Source of the DNA: Caenorhabditis remanei
Lineage: Eukaryota > Nematoda > Chromadorea > Rhabditida > Rhabditidae
Assembly (NCBI RefSeq): GCF_010183535.1
Contig: NC_071330.1
Span: 15,233,717-15,297,716 of the forward strand
DNA length: 64,000 bases
Direction of reading: 5' to 3'
The translations under genes and the position numbers were made by a program. Numbering within the stretch: the stretch's first letter is position 1; every line of letters starts with the position of its first letter. Below are positions 10,070-20,683 of this stretch, in pieces. The notes beneath the pieces were generated by a model. It did not search any database. It saw nothing but the letters and a program-made list of their open reading frames with translations, and was not told the DNA's origin.

Positions 10070-11270
10070 AATAAGTCGGGGGTTCGATTCCCACAGTGGT
10101 CAAAACTTTTTGAATCTTTTTTGCTTGTTTTTTCGGTTTCTACGTGTCAGATAACCTATAAATTCGTTGTTTTTGAGTATTTTTACCCTAGAAATCGTAA
10201 TTTTTCGAAAGTTTTCGATTCTGGCCGAGTGGTTAAGGTAGAATTGCCTATTGATCAAAAAGTCGGGGGTTCGATCCCCGTGGTGGTCAAAACTTTTGAA
10301 TATTTTTTTTGCTCGCTTTTTGCGGGTTCTGCATGTCGAGTAACCTAAAAATTCGTTGTTTTTGAGTATTTTTACCCTAGAAATCGCTATTTTCGAAAAT
10401 TTGATTCTGGCCGAGTGGTTAAGGTAGAATTCCCTATCGCTCAAAAGGACGGGGGTTCGATCCCCGTGGTGGTAAAACTTTTTGAATTTTTTTTGCTTGT
10501 TTGTTCTGGATTCTACGTGTCGAGTAACCTAAAAATTCGTTGTTTTTGAGTATTTTAACCCCAAAATCGCAATTTTTCGAAAAAATTTTATTCTGGCCAA
10601 GTGGTTAAGGTAGAATTCCCTATCGTTCAAAAGGTCGGGGGTTCGATCCCCACAGTGGTCAAAACTAAAAATGTAGAAGTTTACGGATTCCCAAGGCTCA
10701 AGTTAACTACAGTAACCGTTAAAAAATGTTTTAAATTGAAAATTTCCCCCCTCAGTTGTGTCAAATGATGACATTTTAGTGCCATGATGGCCGAATTGTC
10801 GGATTCTAGGCCACGACTTCTTTTCTTTGATCAGTGTAGTAATTTGTGTCATTTTTGAGTACTTTTACCCCAAAATCGCAATTTTTCGAAAACTTTTGAT
10901 TCCGGCCGAGTGGTTATGGTAGAATTCCCTATCGCTCAACAGGTCGGGGGTTCGATCCCCGTGGTGGTCAAAACTTTTTGAATCTTTTTCTGCTTGTTTT
11001 TATCGGGTTTACATGTCAAATAACCTAAAAATTCGTTGTTTTTAAGTATTTTTACCCCAAAATCGCGATTTTTCGAAAACTTTCGAGTTTTGACCGAGTG
11101 GTGAAGGTAGAATTCCCTATTGTTCAAAAGGTCGGGGGTTCGATCCCCTCAGTGGTCAAAACTTTTTGAATCTTTTTTTGCTTGTTTTTTTCGGATTCTA
11201 CGTGGCAAATAACCTAAAAATCTGCTATTTTCGAGTATTTTTACCCAAAAAATTGCAATTTTTCGAAAAT
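10070..11270 (+). repeat. tRNA-like satellite block, about six units
   Basis: B-box-like GGTCGGGGGTTCGATCCCC occurs near 10075, 10262, 10449, 10633, 10942 and 11132. Spacing is 185-190, except one gap (10660-10880) filled by another repeat holding GGCCGAATTGTCGGATTCTA. A-box-like GGCCGAGTGGTTAAGG precedes each complete unit. Flanking spacers keep TTTTTGCTTGTTTTT and AATAACCTAAAAATTCG. Confidence 0.85.
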
Positions 11271-11492
11271 TTGTTTAAACAACAGTATATATACGTATAA
11301 AAGAACATTTATATATGGAAAGTGATAGAATGTAAAGAGTAAAAATAATACATAATGAACCGAGGTAGAGTTTTCACAACGTTTAACTCTTATCGAAATA
11401 TCGTCTAGAATAGGAAAACAGTAGGTTGCACTTTGTCGTCTGTTGAGTTTCCAAAGGATTTCCGCACCAATAGTTTGAAGATGTTGTTGATA

Positions 11493-11746
11493 TCAAACAT
11501 CGAACATCCCATTCATTTTTCTCAGGTGGAATGTATTTGCCATTGACAAAAACCAAGTTTTGCAACGCAAGAAATGCTTTGGTGTTGAATGAGTGGTGAA
11601 GCAAAGGCATTCAGCAGCAGTCAGTGAACAGATGGCAAGAAGTCGAGTAATGGTGCCAGAGGTGGTTCGCGATATGATATCGATGTGCTCCATTTCGTGT
11701 TCCGCTTCTGGTGAATCAATCTGCGTCCAATCCCTCTTTTTCGAGC
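11493..11746 (-). CDS. Exon of an unknown minus-strand gene
   Basis: After a TATTTTACAG acceptor the frame stays open for 83 codons to a TGA. It begins SKKRDWTQIDSPEAEHEMEH and continues IDIISRTTSGTITRLLA. The overlapping +1 frame (11383-11610, with LQNLVFVNGKYIPPEKNEWD) also looks protein-like, so a frameshift or an unseen splice near 11600 is possible. Downstream sequence (11270-11380) resembles 14245-14340, the 3' end of the next minus-strand gene, which suggests the two are diverged duplicates. No family recognised. Confidence 0.4.
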
Positions 11747-11853
11747 CTGTAAAATAGAAATGTCGGTCAGAATTTTCTTCAGGAAATTAAAATGAGACCG
11801 TTACTGCTCAATTTTCTATGAAATTTGGAGATTTTGTTTGAGGGTATGCCGAT

Positions 11854-12362
11854 CAGAGTTGAGCGGAATGCGGTTTCTGAAATGGCGGAAGGCGGAAGGC
11901 GGAAAGCGGAAGGCGGAATTGAAAAAATATCGGCGGAAAGCGGAGAGCGGAAGGCGGAAGCGAAAAATTTTTTTTGGCGGAAGGCGGAAAGCGGAATGGA
12001 AAAAAATGTCAAAAGGCGGAAGGCGGAATACAATGTCGCTTTCAAAAATACGATTTTGGTCTTATTTTGTAGTAAAAAACCCTAAAATGGTTAAATTTGT
12101 GTTAAATTTTGTTTTTTCGGTAGATACTGGTAGCTTTGCTGCAAAAAACCTCAAAAATATCAGTAAATTGGAATAGGTGATCAAATTTTTCAAGCTGAGG
12201 AAAAAATCTTTAAACAGCGGAAGGCGGAAAGCGGAAATAGGAAAATTTATGGCGGAAAGCGGAAAGCGGAAGGCGGAATAAAATATTTTTTGGCGGAAAG
12301 CGGAAAGCGGAAGGCGGAAAGCGGAAGGCGGAAGGCGGAAGGCGGAATTCCGCTCAACTCTG
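11854..12362. mobile_element. hAT-type element with heptamer interior (copy B)
   Basis: Ends CAGAGTTGAGCGGAA and TTCCGCTCAACTCTG. Flanking octamers ATGCCGAT and ATGGTAAT match at 5 of 8 positions, so the duplication has decayed. At 509 bp it is the longest copy. Its interior is GGCGGAA/AGCGGAA heptamers in several blocks separated by unique-looking A/T-rich sequence (12020-12210). Confidence 0.8.
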
Positions 12363-12381
12363 ATGGTAATGCTGATTGTCC

Positions 12382-12749
12382 CATACTTGTCAACGGGCCG
12401 AAACGGGACGACACGGGCCGGCTTGTAACTCGCGTCAAAATGAATATTATGAGCTGAAAAATATACCAAAATGTAGTTCTCGACGAGTTCTATGCCCGTA
12501 ACCTACTACGGGCCGGATGGCAATTCGTTAATGTGCCGCAGGCCGGGAAAAAGTGCCAAAAAACGCGAAAATGGCCAAAAAAGCCATTCTAGCCCGGCCC
12601 GCGGCATATTAACGAATAGACCTCCGGCCCGTAGTAGGTCACGGGCATAGAACTCGTCGAGATCTACATTTTGGTATATTTTTCAGCTCATAATATCCAT
12701 TTTGACGCGAGTTACGAGCCGGCCCGTTTCGGCCCGGTTGACAAGTATG
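12382..12749. mobile_element. hAT-like foldback, CATACTTG family, TSD GATTGTCC
   Basis: Ends CATACTTGTCAACGGGCCG and its inverted copy, flanked by the perfect 8-bp duplication GATTGTCC (12374-12381 and 12750-12757). Arms are GC-rich (GGCCGGATGGC, CCGCGGC) and contain 'gagctgaaaaatataccaaa'. No coding content. Relatives: 51776-52124, 56032-56351 and 59455-59678. Confidence 0.85.
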
Positions 12750-12769
12750 GATTGTCCTACTAAGAAAGT

Positions 12770-13030
12770 GTTTTTTTTTGGGTTTTTGAGAAGTTTAGAC
12801 GCTAAAAATCATATTTTTCAGCATTTTTCACATCAGAAACAGTGAAAACATCAGATTTTACGATCATTTTGAGCCTAGTCATGAGTCTGGGGCACCTGCG
12901 GCGCTTGAAAAACAGTAAGACCACCAGAAAATTCATTTTTGACAGGTTTTGAGCGGGTTTTTCTATTGGTTACAGTGATTTCAACTCTAAAAATTTGAAA
13001 TTTGCTCAAAAATCGTGTTTTCAGACAATT
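12770..13030 (+). repeat. Dispersed repeat R1, copy 2
   Basis: Same motif order as 9120-9460: GTTTTTGAG, CATCAGAAACAGT, GAGCCTAGTCATGAGTCTGG and GGCACCTGCGGCGCTTGAAA. Confidence 0.5.
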
Positions 13031-13040
13031 AGAGGTGCTC

Positions 13041-13420
13041 TTACCTTTTAGGAGTCCATAAATAATGAAAAATCGATAAATAATAGAGTATTAGAATTCA
13101 AATAAAATCAGATTAATATAATAAGTTGTCGACGTTCATACAGTAGATCATCAGAGTGGGGAATGAAGGGAAAGGAAGAAGAGCTTGTTGGGAGAGTGGA
13201 TGGTTTCTCTGCGTCTCCAACAATCTCATGGTCTCTATTTCTTTCTTTTTTTCTCTGTGTCTCGTGTTTTCACTCTCTCTACATATATTCAAATGTTCCC
13301 CCTCCCCCACATGTTTACATCTGCCATAACCACGACCATTATTATTATTATTGTCAGTATGCTCCACAAGATTAGAGGGAGAAAACAGCGGGCACCATCC
13401 CCCTAGGCACAAAAATAGGC
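13041..13420 (+). mobile_element. Long-TIR element M1, partial copy
   Basis: Starts CTCTTACCTTTTAGGAGTC and runs through the M1 arm with an uninterrupted ATAATAAGTTGTCGACG (the empty site for the 933-1140 insertion). A pyrimidine-rich interior like the 25.06 kb copy follows. The right arm is missing; the 3' boundary is approximate. Confidence 0.65.
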
Positions 13421-13486
13421 GGAGTCTGGTTGCAAACCTGGCACGCGGTTATTGCGAAAAAAAAGGGGTAAGGTGAAGGTGCCTAC

Positions 13487-13898
13487 CAAAGTTGCGCGGA
13501 AGTGATTTTTTCAAAAACGGAAGTCGGAAGTAAAATTCCAAATCCGGAAGTCGGAAGTCGGAAGTCGGAAGTAAAATTTTGAAAACGGAAGTGGGAAGTC
13601 GGAAGTCGGAAGTGAAAAAATGGCCGGAAGTCCGAAGTAGATTTCTTCGTAAAGATTTAAAAACTCCAAAAGAAAATATCATGAAATTCACAAAAACCAG
13701 TGTGAAACTAGTTTTTGGCTGAAGAAAAGCCTATTTTCTGTCCTTTTAGACCATTTTTTCTTGTACTTCTGAGAAATTTACTTTTCCTAATCTCCACTCT
13801 TATGAAATGACGGAAGCCGGATGTGAAACTCCAAATCCGGAAGTCGGAAGTAAAATTTTCAAAACGGAAGTCGGAAGTCGGAATTCCGCGCAACTCTG
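13487..13898. mobile_element. hAT-type element with heptamer interior (copy C)
   Basis: Ends CAAAGTTGCGCGGAA and TTCCGCGCAACTCTG, flanked by a perfect 8-bp duplication GTGCCTAC (13479-13486 and 13899-13906). Interior heptamer CGGAAGT in two blocks around a 150-bp unique spacer. It is inserted in a tRNA-like satellite unit: the 3' flank continues CGTTCAACAGGTCGGGGG. Confidence 0.9.
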
Positions 13899-13899
13899 G

Positions 13900-14240
13900 T
13901 GCCTACCGTTCAACAGGTCGGGGGTTCAATCCCCATGGTGGTCAAAACTTGTAAAATATTTTTTTGACTGTTTGTTCTGGATTCTACGTGTCAAATAACC
14001 TAAAAATCTGCTGTTTTCGAGTATTTTTACCCCAAAATCGCAATATTTCAAAAAATTTTGATTTTGGCCGAGTGGTTAAGGTAGAATTCCCTATCCTTCA
14101 AAAGGTCGGGGGTTCGATCCCCACAGTGGTCAAAACTTTTCGAAACTCTTTTTTCTTGTTTTTATCGGATTCTGCATGTCGAATAACCTAGAAATTCATT
14201 GTTTTTGAGTATTTTTATCCCAAAAATTGCATTTTTTTTC
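13900..14240 (+). repeat. tRNA-like satellite block, two units
   Basis: B-box-like sequences at about 13918 and 14106 (period 188). The first unit has been split by heptamer element C. Confidence 0.8.
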
Positions 14241-14280
14241 GAAAATGTGCTTTAACAACAGTAGATATATAAAATAAAAT

Positions 14281-16081
14281 TTATATATAAGTGATAAAAT
14301 AATGTAAAAAGTAATAAAAATACATAATAATTATATTTTCTTCCATTGCATGTCCGAAAAGCATAATTGTGTGGCTCGAAGATGAGCTTCTGCCCAGATT
14401 CTGGAAAATAAAGAGTGAAAAAAAAACAGAATTTCAGATTGGTTACAAAAAACTTACAATTATCTTGTCTCGATTTCGTTTGCTCATGTGCCAGGTTGGG
14501 TTCCAATCCATTTTGAATTTTAGGATCATAAGCATGATGGCAGTTTTGTCCAGGTAGCAATCCTGAAATTTGGAAAATTTACGGGTTATTTTACAGTGAA
14601 GAGAGTTTTTTCCTCAACGGCTTAAGTTAACTACAGTAACCATAAAAAAGTTTTTTTTTACTCAAAACTCCCCCCCCCCCTCAGTTGATGGCCGAATTGT
14701 CGGATTCTAGGCCACGACTTCTTTTCATATTCGATTTTAATAGTATAGGAATTTTGGTCGTTTTTGAGTCTTTTTAACCCGAACATCGGAATTTAAAAGT
14801 TTTCGAATCTCTTTTTGCTTGTCCTTTTTATATTCTACATGTCGAATAACCTATAAATCTGGATTTTTTGAGTTTTTTCACCCAAAAATCGGAATTTATC
14901 AAAAAATTTTGGTTCTGGCCGAGTGATTACGGTAGAATTCCCTATCGTTCAAAAGGTCGGGGGTTCGATCCCCCTGGTGGTCTAAACTTTTTGAATCTTT
15001 TTTTGCTTGTTCTTTTTGGATTCTCCATGTCGAATAACCTATAAATCTGGATTTTTTGAGTTTTTTCACCCAAAAATCGCGATTTTTCGAAAAAAATTTA
15101 TTCTGGCCGAGTGGTTAAGGTAGAATTCACTATCGTTCAAAAGATCGGGGGTTCGATCCCCATGGTGGTCTAAACTTTTTGAATCTTTTTTTGCTTGTTT
15201 TTTTCGGATTCTACGTGGCAAATAACCTATAAATTCGTTGTTTTTGAGTGTTTTACCCCAAAAATCGGAATTTTTCGAAAAAAGAAAAAACATACCATGT
15301 TCGGTTTCTCCGTTTTGGTCGACGCTTTCGAAGAAGATCTTCACGGGTTTTTCGAGAATGGTGCTGAAAACAATATTTATTTAAATTAGTTGGAATATAG
15401 TAATTTCTTACGCGTTTCCTCTCCTTATTGTAGATTTCATTCAAATGTTTCAGTTGCCGGAGGAGATCTTTTTTCCCGGAGTGGAATCCTGGAAGCTTTC
15501 AGTTTTTCAATGACTTGTCAAGGGTTTCTAAACTAACCGTTAACTCATAAGAGTGACGCTGTGAAGACGCGAACGGGAAATCCACGGATGATAGGCCGTT
15601 TTTGGTCTCTTGTGGCAATGAGCTGCAAAATAATTTTTGATTTTGTGAAAAGTTAATCGAGGAGATCAAATCTTTAGGGTTATTTGAGTTAGAACGCCAC
15701 ATCTAGAGGTTATTTGACATGTAGAATCCGAAAAAAACAAGCAAAAAAAAGATTCAAAAAGTTTTGACCACTGTGGGGATCGAACCCCCGACCTTTTGAA
15801 CGATAGAGAATTCTACCTTAACCACTCGGTCAGAATCGAAAACTTTCGAAAAATTGCGTTTTTTGGGGTAAAAATACTCGAAAATAGCAGATTTTTAGGT
15901 TATTTGATATGTAGAAAAAGAGGAAATGTTAGAAAAAAGTTTGCAACTTACTCTTCCGTCTGAAATGTGACGACTGCATAGACAGTCTCTGTCGACATGC
16001 ATCATTGTTTTTTCGATATCTCCATATTGGGAGAGAGCAGTGATGTGGAAGACAGCAACGGTTTTTGCGGACATAGTTGAT
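14281..16081 (-). CDS. Multi-exon minus-strand gene candidate, unknown function
   Basis: First exon 15952-16081 follows TATTTCAG and starts at ATG 16074-16072. It encodes 41 residues (MSAKTVAVFHITALSQYGDI, then MMHVDRDCLC) and ends at GTAAGT. Further exon candidates with good splice sites are 15538-15622, 15411-15488 (LLRQLKHLNEIYNKERKR), 15296-15363 (ILEKPVKIFFESVDQNGE), 14458-14562 and a terminal exon from 14400. Phases do not all chain: the phase-0 reading of 15538-15622 meets a TGA. The model is therefore incomplete or the gene is decaying. Introns hold tRNA-like satellite. No domain recognised. Confidence 0.4.
14750..15290 (+). repeat. tRNA-like satellite block within an intron
   Basis: Two complete units with A boxes near 14920 and 15107 and B boxes near 14957 and 15146 (period 189), preceded and followed by partial spacers. 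On the opposite strand to the host gene candidate. Confidence 0.8.
15705..15915 (-). repeat. tRNA-like satellite, single inverted unit
   Basis: GGGGATCGAACCCCCGACC near 15777 and ACCACTCGGTCAGAATC near 15820, with spacer motifs on both sides, reading on the minus strand. Confidence 0.8.
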
Positions 16082-16309
16082 CTGAAATATTTGAATTTTG
16101 TAGAATTGAGAGGGATAGCTGGGCGCCGAAATTCAAAATTCAAATTGTTTCAAACATTTTCGAGTTTTTTTTTTGAATTTTTTTCACGAAAAAGTCAAAC
16201 TTTCGAATATTATCCAGATTTAGAGCAAATTCTGAAAAATCATCTAAATGTTTTCATTTTTAATGAAAAGTTGAAAAGATTTCCAAAAATGGGTTTCGTG
16301 CAAGGTTTA

Positions 16310-16510
16310 TGTTCTTTTTGGGGTTTTTGGGTGGTTCAGAGGTCAAAAATAGCGTTTTTCAGCGTTTTTCACATCAGAAACAGTAACCTTCTCTATTTTG
16401 ACAGATTTCGAGACAAAAAACGACGAAAATTCCGGTTTTTCTATTAATTATAGTGATTTCAAGTCTATAAACTTCAAAAATCTTGTAAAAACTTCAAAAA
16501 ACCAACGAAA
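16310..16510 (+). repeat. Dispersed repeat R1, copy 3
   Basis: Shares GGTCAAAAATAGCGTTTTTC, CATCAGAAACAGTAAC and GACAGATTTCGAGAC with the other two copies. Confidence 0.45.
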
Positions 16511-16659
16511 TATCAGTTATCGAGTGCGAAATGGGGGGGAATGACAAATTTACATATAAAACAGGTTATTTTCTGACCGAATACCATTAAAAATCACAAA
16601 TTCTATTCAAAAAATCGAGTTTCCCCGACTAAAATTACCCCAATAACTGGAATTCTCAA

Positions 16660-16910
16660 AAACATTGTTGAAAACAGTCTGAAATTGGTCAGATGCATCA
16701 TATTTCTGAAAACGCGTCCAAGGTGCGCCAGCCAAAATATATATTGTTGCTTTTGAGCGGAAACCATTGGGTAAAACAGGTGAAAAATTTGTTTTGGAGC
16801 AGAAAACTGTAGAACTCTTTATTACTCCTTAAAAAATTGCTGAAAACAATCAGAAATTGCTCAGATGCACCATTTTTCTGAAAACGCGTCTAAGGTGCGC
16901 CAGAAATCGT
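16660..16910 (-). repeat. GTCTGGCGCACC-type units, inverted
   Basis: Two units with TCAGATGCA.CAT.TTTCTGAAAA, then ACGCGTCyAAGGTGCGCCAG, at about 16690-16735 and 16860-16903, the reverse complement of the units at 2.1-2.6 kb. Confidence 0.6.
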
Positions 16911-17048
16911 AAAACGGAGATTTTGGAAAAAATATACGACGAAATTCCACAAAAACAGTGGCAGATGTCATTTTTCCGTTTTCCAGGTGAAGAAATAAGT
17001 AAAAATCGGATTGAATTCAATGTAAAACTTATTTTCAGACAATATAAG

Positions 17049-17110
17049 GTACTCTTACCTTTAAGGAGTCCATAAATATTGAAAATTGAAAAATATAGAT
17101 AAATATATAA
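17049..17110 (+). mobile_element. Long-TIR element M1, left part interrupted by the LTR element
   Basis: Begins ACTCTTACCTTTAAGGAGTC and stops at the TATAA target of the LTR retroelement. The M1 sequence resumes at 25040 (TATAATTAGAATTCAAATAA). Confidence 0.75.
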
Positions 17111-17666
17111 TGTAAGGGATATCGTAATCCCTTAGGTATTCCAAGATCCCACCGGACTTTGTACCCGGTGACGCATCATCATCATCCCATCCGGATAACT
17201 TCCGGGTCTCTGTCCAGGACAGACAAGCCCACTCCCACGTCCCATTCCCATTATTAAGCCTAACACGATTCTTCCAGATCTCCCGTCAACGTCTCACCAA
17301 CTCAAGCACTCTCTCGCCATCAGCCCACACTGTCAAAGACACCGCTCCATATCCCATCCACATCACATTCTGGAACCGTCTCCAGTCTCCAACGCTATCT
17401 CACCCAGCTGCCCACACGATCCAGCCGTCTCTTCTTGCCCCATCAACGTCACTCTCCATAACTGACTCCTATCCTCAAATGCTCTCTCACCCCACAGTCC
17501 CATGATGCACATTCCTGAAGCGCCCGATGCCCTCCCTGCCTGAAAGCCGCTGACTCCGCCCATCGAAGATCCAGTATAAATACCGTTCTTGTTATCATTC
17601 ATGACTTCTTCTTCCCATCCTTATTCTTACCCTAATAAACCTATCTAAAACCACGAAAACCTCTAC
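17111..17666 (+). repeat. 5' LTR
   Basis: 556 bp, begins TGTAAGGGATATCG and ends AAAACCTCTAC. It contains TATAAA at 17575-17580 and AATAAA at 17634-17639, placing the transcription start near 17605 and the poly(A) signal shortly after, a very short R region by inference. A 79-codon minus-strand frame appears identically in both LTRs and has no known meaning. Confidence 0.9.
17575..17580 (+). promoter_or_regulatory. TATA box of the 5' LTR
   Basis: CCAGTATAAATACCG, about 92 bases before the LTR end, with the AATAAA signal 54 bases downstream. Confidence 0.65.
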
Positions 17667-17685
17667 TGGTAGCAGCGAGTCTCGG
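17667..17685 (+). promoter_or_regulatory. Primer-binding site
   Basis: TGGTAGCAGCGAGTCTCGG abuts the LTR end with no gap. The first nine bases complement the CTGCTACCA end expected for an initiator-Met tRNA; the match fails after that, so the primer tRNA is uncertain. Confidence 0.65.
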
Positions 17686-19540
17686 TGGCCGTGGACCCGC
17701 CGAGCAAAAGATCGACCCGTTGTTGGATAGGAATGGTAAGGTAAGTGTTGGACCGATTAGTGCAGGTATTTTGAGTGTGCCAGGGGGGTAATTGGACCTC
17801 TGCCGCCCCTGATGTTAAGTGAGTTAAGTTGAGTTTAAGTCGGACAAATGCGTGTCCGGGACCGGTCAGTAGAAGGGTAGTTTAGGTGTTAAGCTTAGGG
17901 CCCATTAGTTTAGCACTTGAATCCCTTGTAGTTATTATTAAGTCTCCCTGCCTAGTCGTAAGAAAAGTCTTATAGAGACATTTGAGAATTTTGAATTAAG
18001 AGTTAAGAATTGAGTTAAGAATTGAGAAATAAGAGTCAAGAGTCAGTAAGAGAATTCCGTACGTACGAAGAGAGTTGAGAAAAGTCCAAAGTATTAAGAA
18101 AAATTTGTGAGATAGGCAACAAAGGTTGGCCTTTAAGAGATGACTCAGAGTGCAGAAAGCTGCAATATTGTATTGTGTACACAATCCCCTCCCACCCGCA
18201 TGCCCCCCCCCTTTTCGTCCCCGCGTCTTCTATTTCCCCACCGTTTTAATATAACAGACCGATAGCAATCTGGCTTCGCTCCCTGTTATTTTTGTCTTGC
18301 CTCGTAGCGACAAGCTTAGAAATTAAGTTCCCCCTTCAAAATAAAAATAAAAATAGTTGTAAGAATAGGATAAGAAAGTAAGATAGTTCGAAGTCGTTTT
18401 CTCCACGTGTGTCAAGTGAGGTTAGCAAAATGCTCGTTGCTTCAAGTTAAAAGAGGACCAACTTCATCGAAGGTAAGTCTGGGTTCCCGACCGGCTCGTA
18501 TGCGCAATTAACGGTTCCCAGTCCAGTTGTCTTAAGTTACTCAAAATCATATCGAAACCCTCATCCTAAATACCTTCATCGACAGGTTACTCGTCAACCT
18601 AGAAATTTTCTTTACGTAAAAGTCTTAAAAAGTCGCGCCGATTTCACCTATTCAAGTTAAGTTTTTGACTTTAGAAGCCGCTAAGCTAACACTATCGTTC
18701 CTCAAGGCGGAACACAACATGGTACGAGTACGTAACGAAAGGTCATTTCGCGTCTGACCGAAAGCGCCGTCAAAATCAGTAATACTTCTCGGCCCATTCG
18801 AAACATTTGCAGTCATTTTTACTCTTCCAAAGTAACAAAATAGACCCCAGCACCACAATTTAACCGTAGCGCCCCAGCCTAACATCATCAGATCTTTCAC
18901 CCGTCAACAAATAATAGGTACGTCCAAGCAGTAACTCTAGTTGAGAGTAGTTAAGCTAAAATCACTTTAGATGATTTTTCGAAACAGGATCAGGCCGCAG
19001 CCCTGATTAAACGTGACCATAAACTCTCCACCAAACAAACCCAACCTCAGTCATTATTAGAAACCGCGTATCAAATTACATTCCACCCTTCGTTTCGCCC
19101 TTCGTTTTCTTCTCTCGACCATCCTCGCCAATTTTGTATATTTCTACCCATCCCGAATCCCAAAATCTCTAGTTATATCATCCGTGTGAAAATTTTTGTC
19201 CTTTCGCCTCTTTTCTTTTCATCTTACCGCGCTTCGGTGGCGCGCCATCTGGCTGAGTCACCTTCTATCTTCTTCTAACTTATCGTCCGCAATATAGTAA
19301 GCTCCGCCCAGAACTTTATGCGCTTGCGCGTTTCAGCGCGCGAAATTTTTTTTGAAAATCCTTGTCGAAACTTTATTTTTCGACAGTACGAAGTGTAGGC
19401 CGCGCATCCCTACATTCCCTGGGTTACAACTTTTCCTCCACCAATCCACGTTATCCTCAAAAAAAACCGATATTGTCCGAAGTCGTCTTTCGTCAATCGT
19501 TCTCTCCACCTTCGTGGGAGAGGTGTATTACTAAGTTTAG
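17686..19540 (+). other. Long non-coding leader of the LTR element
   Basis: About 1.9 kb without a long frame. It holds GAATTGAGTTAA-type short repeats (17985-18050), several GGTAAGT-like sequences (17733, 18469) that could be splice donors, and C/T-rich stretches. No gag-like zinc knuckle or protease motif found. A splice from here to the acceptor at 20683 would deliver the helicase frame (inference). Confidence 0.5.
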
Positions 19541-19548
19541 AATGGTCT

Positions 19549-20111
19549 TTACACGGACCCGCCGCCCCCTCGTTGCAGCAACAGCCACCACCCCCTGCCT
19601 TGTCGCTCCCAGCCCCTTCTTCGATGATCGGCCCGTATGCCCCTGAATCTGATGAACACGTAATCACCACCGCCCCAACAACTTCTTCTGCTCCACTGGC
19701 ACCACAGAGCCCACCCGGGAACATCGTGCTCGAATCGGAAACCTGCCTCGGAAATCCTCGAGCCGCCAGCAAACTGACAACCGCCAATTTGATCAGTCTG
19801 AGGGATACAGTCGTCATGGATCTTGGCAGTATCCACAAGAGGAAGCACGCAATCACGTCACTGTCAGCGGACCGTTTTTGAATCAATGGAGGATACGACT
19901 TCATCTTCGGAAACGTCATTCTCCAGCGCTTGCCGATGCACAAGGATTCGTCGAAATGGCCGACGAAAGACTACCGCTCGGAGCAAGGAAGGATGTCGAA
20001 ATTTTCCCATCAAGGTACGCTATCCACGTAAGTAGGGACACCATCATACCCAAAGTCCTGAATCGTTCGTCAAATGTGCGGCCCCGTTATGCGCCAAACC
20101 GTCCGACTTGA
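19549..20111 (+). pseudogene. Broken internal frames, possible gag/pol remnant
   Basis: Frames 19549-19646, 19573-19881 and 19878-20111 overlap in different phases. They encode P/S/T-rich sequence (QQQPPPPALSLPAPSS), then basic segments (SIHKRKHAITSL, WRIRLHLRKRHSPALADAQG). Just downstream, about 20140-20210, the stretch VDLLVAPAILINKN faintly recalls protease/RT-linker sequence but is interrupted. Read as a decayed structural gene; it could also be non-coding. Confidence 0.35.
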
Positions 20112-20674
20112 TCCCCCTTTCCCAAACAAATACCTCCAGTAAAGTAGATCTCTTAGTAGCTCCAGCTATTCTCATTAACAAAAACCCAATTCCTTGTGAT
20201 CACAAACCCGACTAGCGAGCCTAAGACTCTCTAGGCAAATACGACAGGAGCCATCGCCACTAATATTAACGCCTATGGTAAGGAACTATCCCTAACGTTA
20301 GCCAAAAATCCACTCAGACGAAGGTGAGATCAACCCAGAATTCACCATCAATTTTTCTAATACTAGAATAACCGACTAAAAAAAAAAAAAAAGAGCTTCT
20401 CGACGAATGTCATGACGTCTTTTCCAAAATACCCATACAGTTTTGGAAATTCCAAAACTAACCCAGTCCATATCTACACTAACACGGGAATTCTCATCCA
20501 AAATTAAAAAGACTAAACGTATATAAATCGCACACCACTATCTTCTCCGAGTTGCAGTTTTCGCCCTCTATTCTTGTTTTCTTCCTTTCTTTGAAGTTTT
20601 CGAAGCCGTTCTTTTCTATTATAATACTCGCCCTTCTCTGGTTCAAGAGCTAATATCGAAAACCATCAATGTTA

Positions 20675-20683
20675 TCATTTCAG
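20675..20683 (+). promoter_or_regulatory. Splice acceptor before the helicase ORF
   Basis: TCATTTCAG, a good nematode acceptor, 35 bases before ATG 20718. The preceding 100 bases are T-rich. Confidence 0.55.

Noticed and set aside
10221..10290. Functional Leu/Ser tRNA genes in the GGTCGGGGGTTCGATCCCC blocks
   Set aside because: A and B boxes are present, but there is no anticodon stem-loop or consistent acceptor stem, and units recur every ~188 bp as a satellite.
11825..12176. ORFs rich in RRKAESG
   Set aside because: Translations of the GGCGGAA heptamers of copy B, not proteins.
17363..17602. 79-codon minus-strand ORF present in both LTRs
   Set aside because: It is identical only because the LTRs are; antisense to the promoter region and without protein features.
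19410..19943. 177-codon minus-strand ORF
   Set aside because: Antisense to GC-rich leader sequence in the LTR element; Gly/Ser-rich with no motif.
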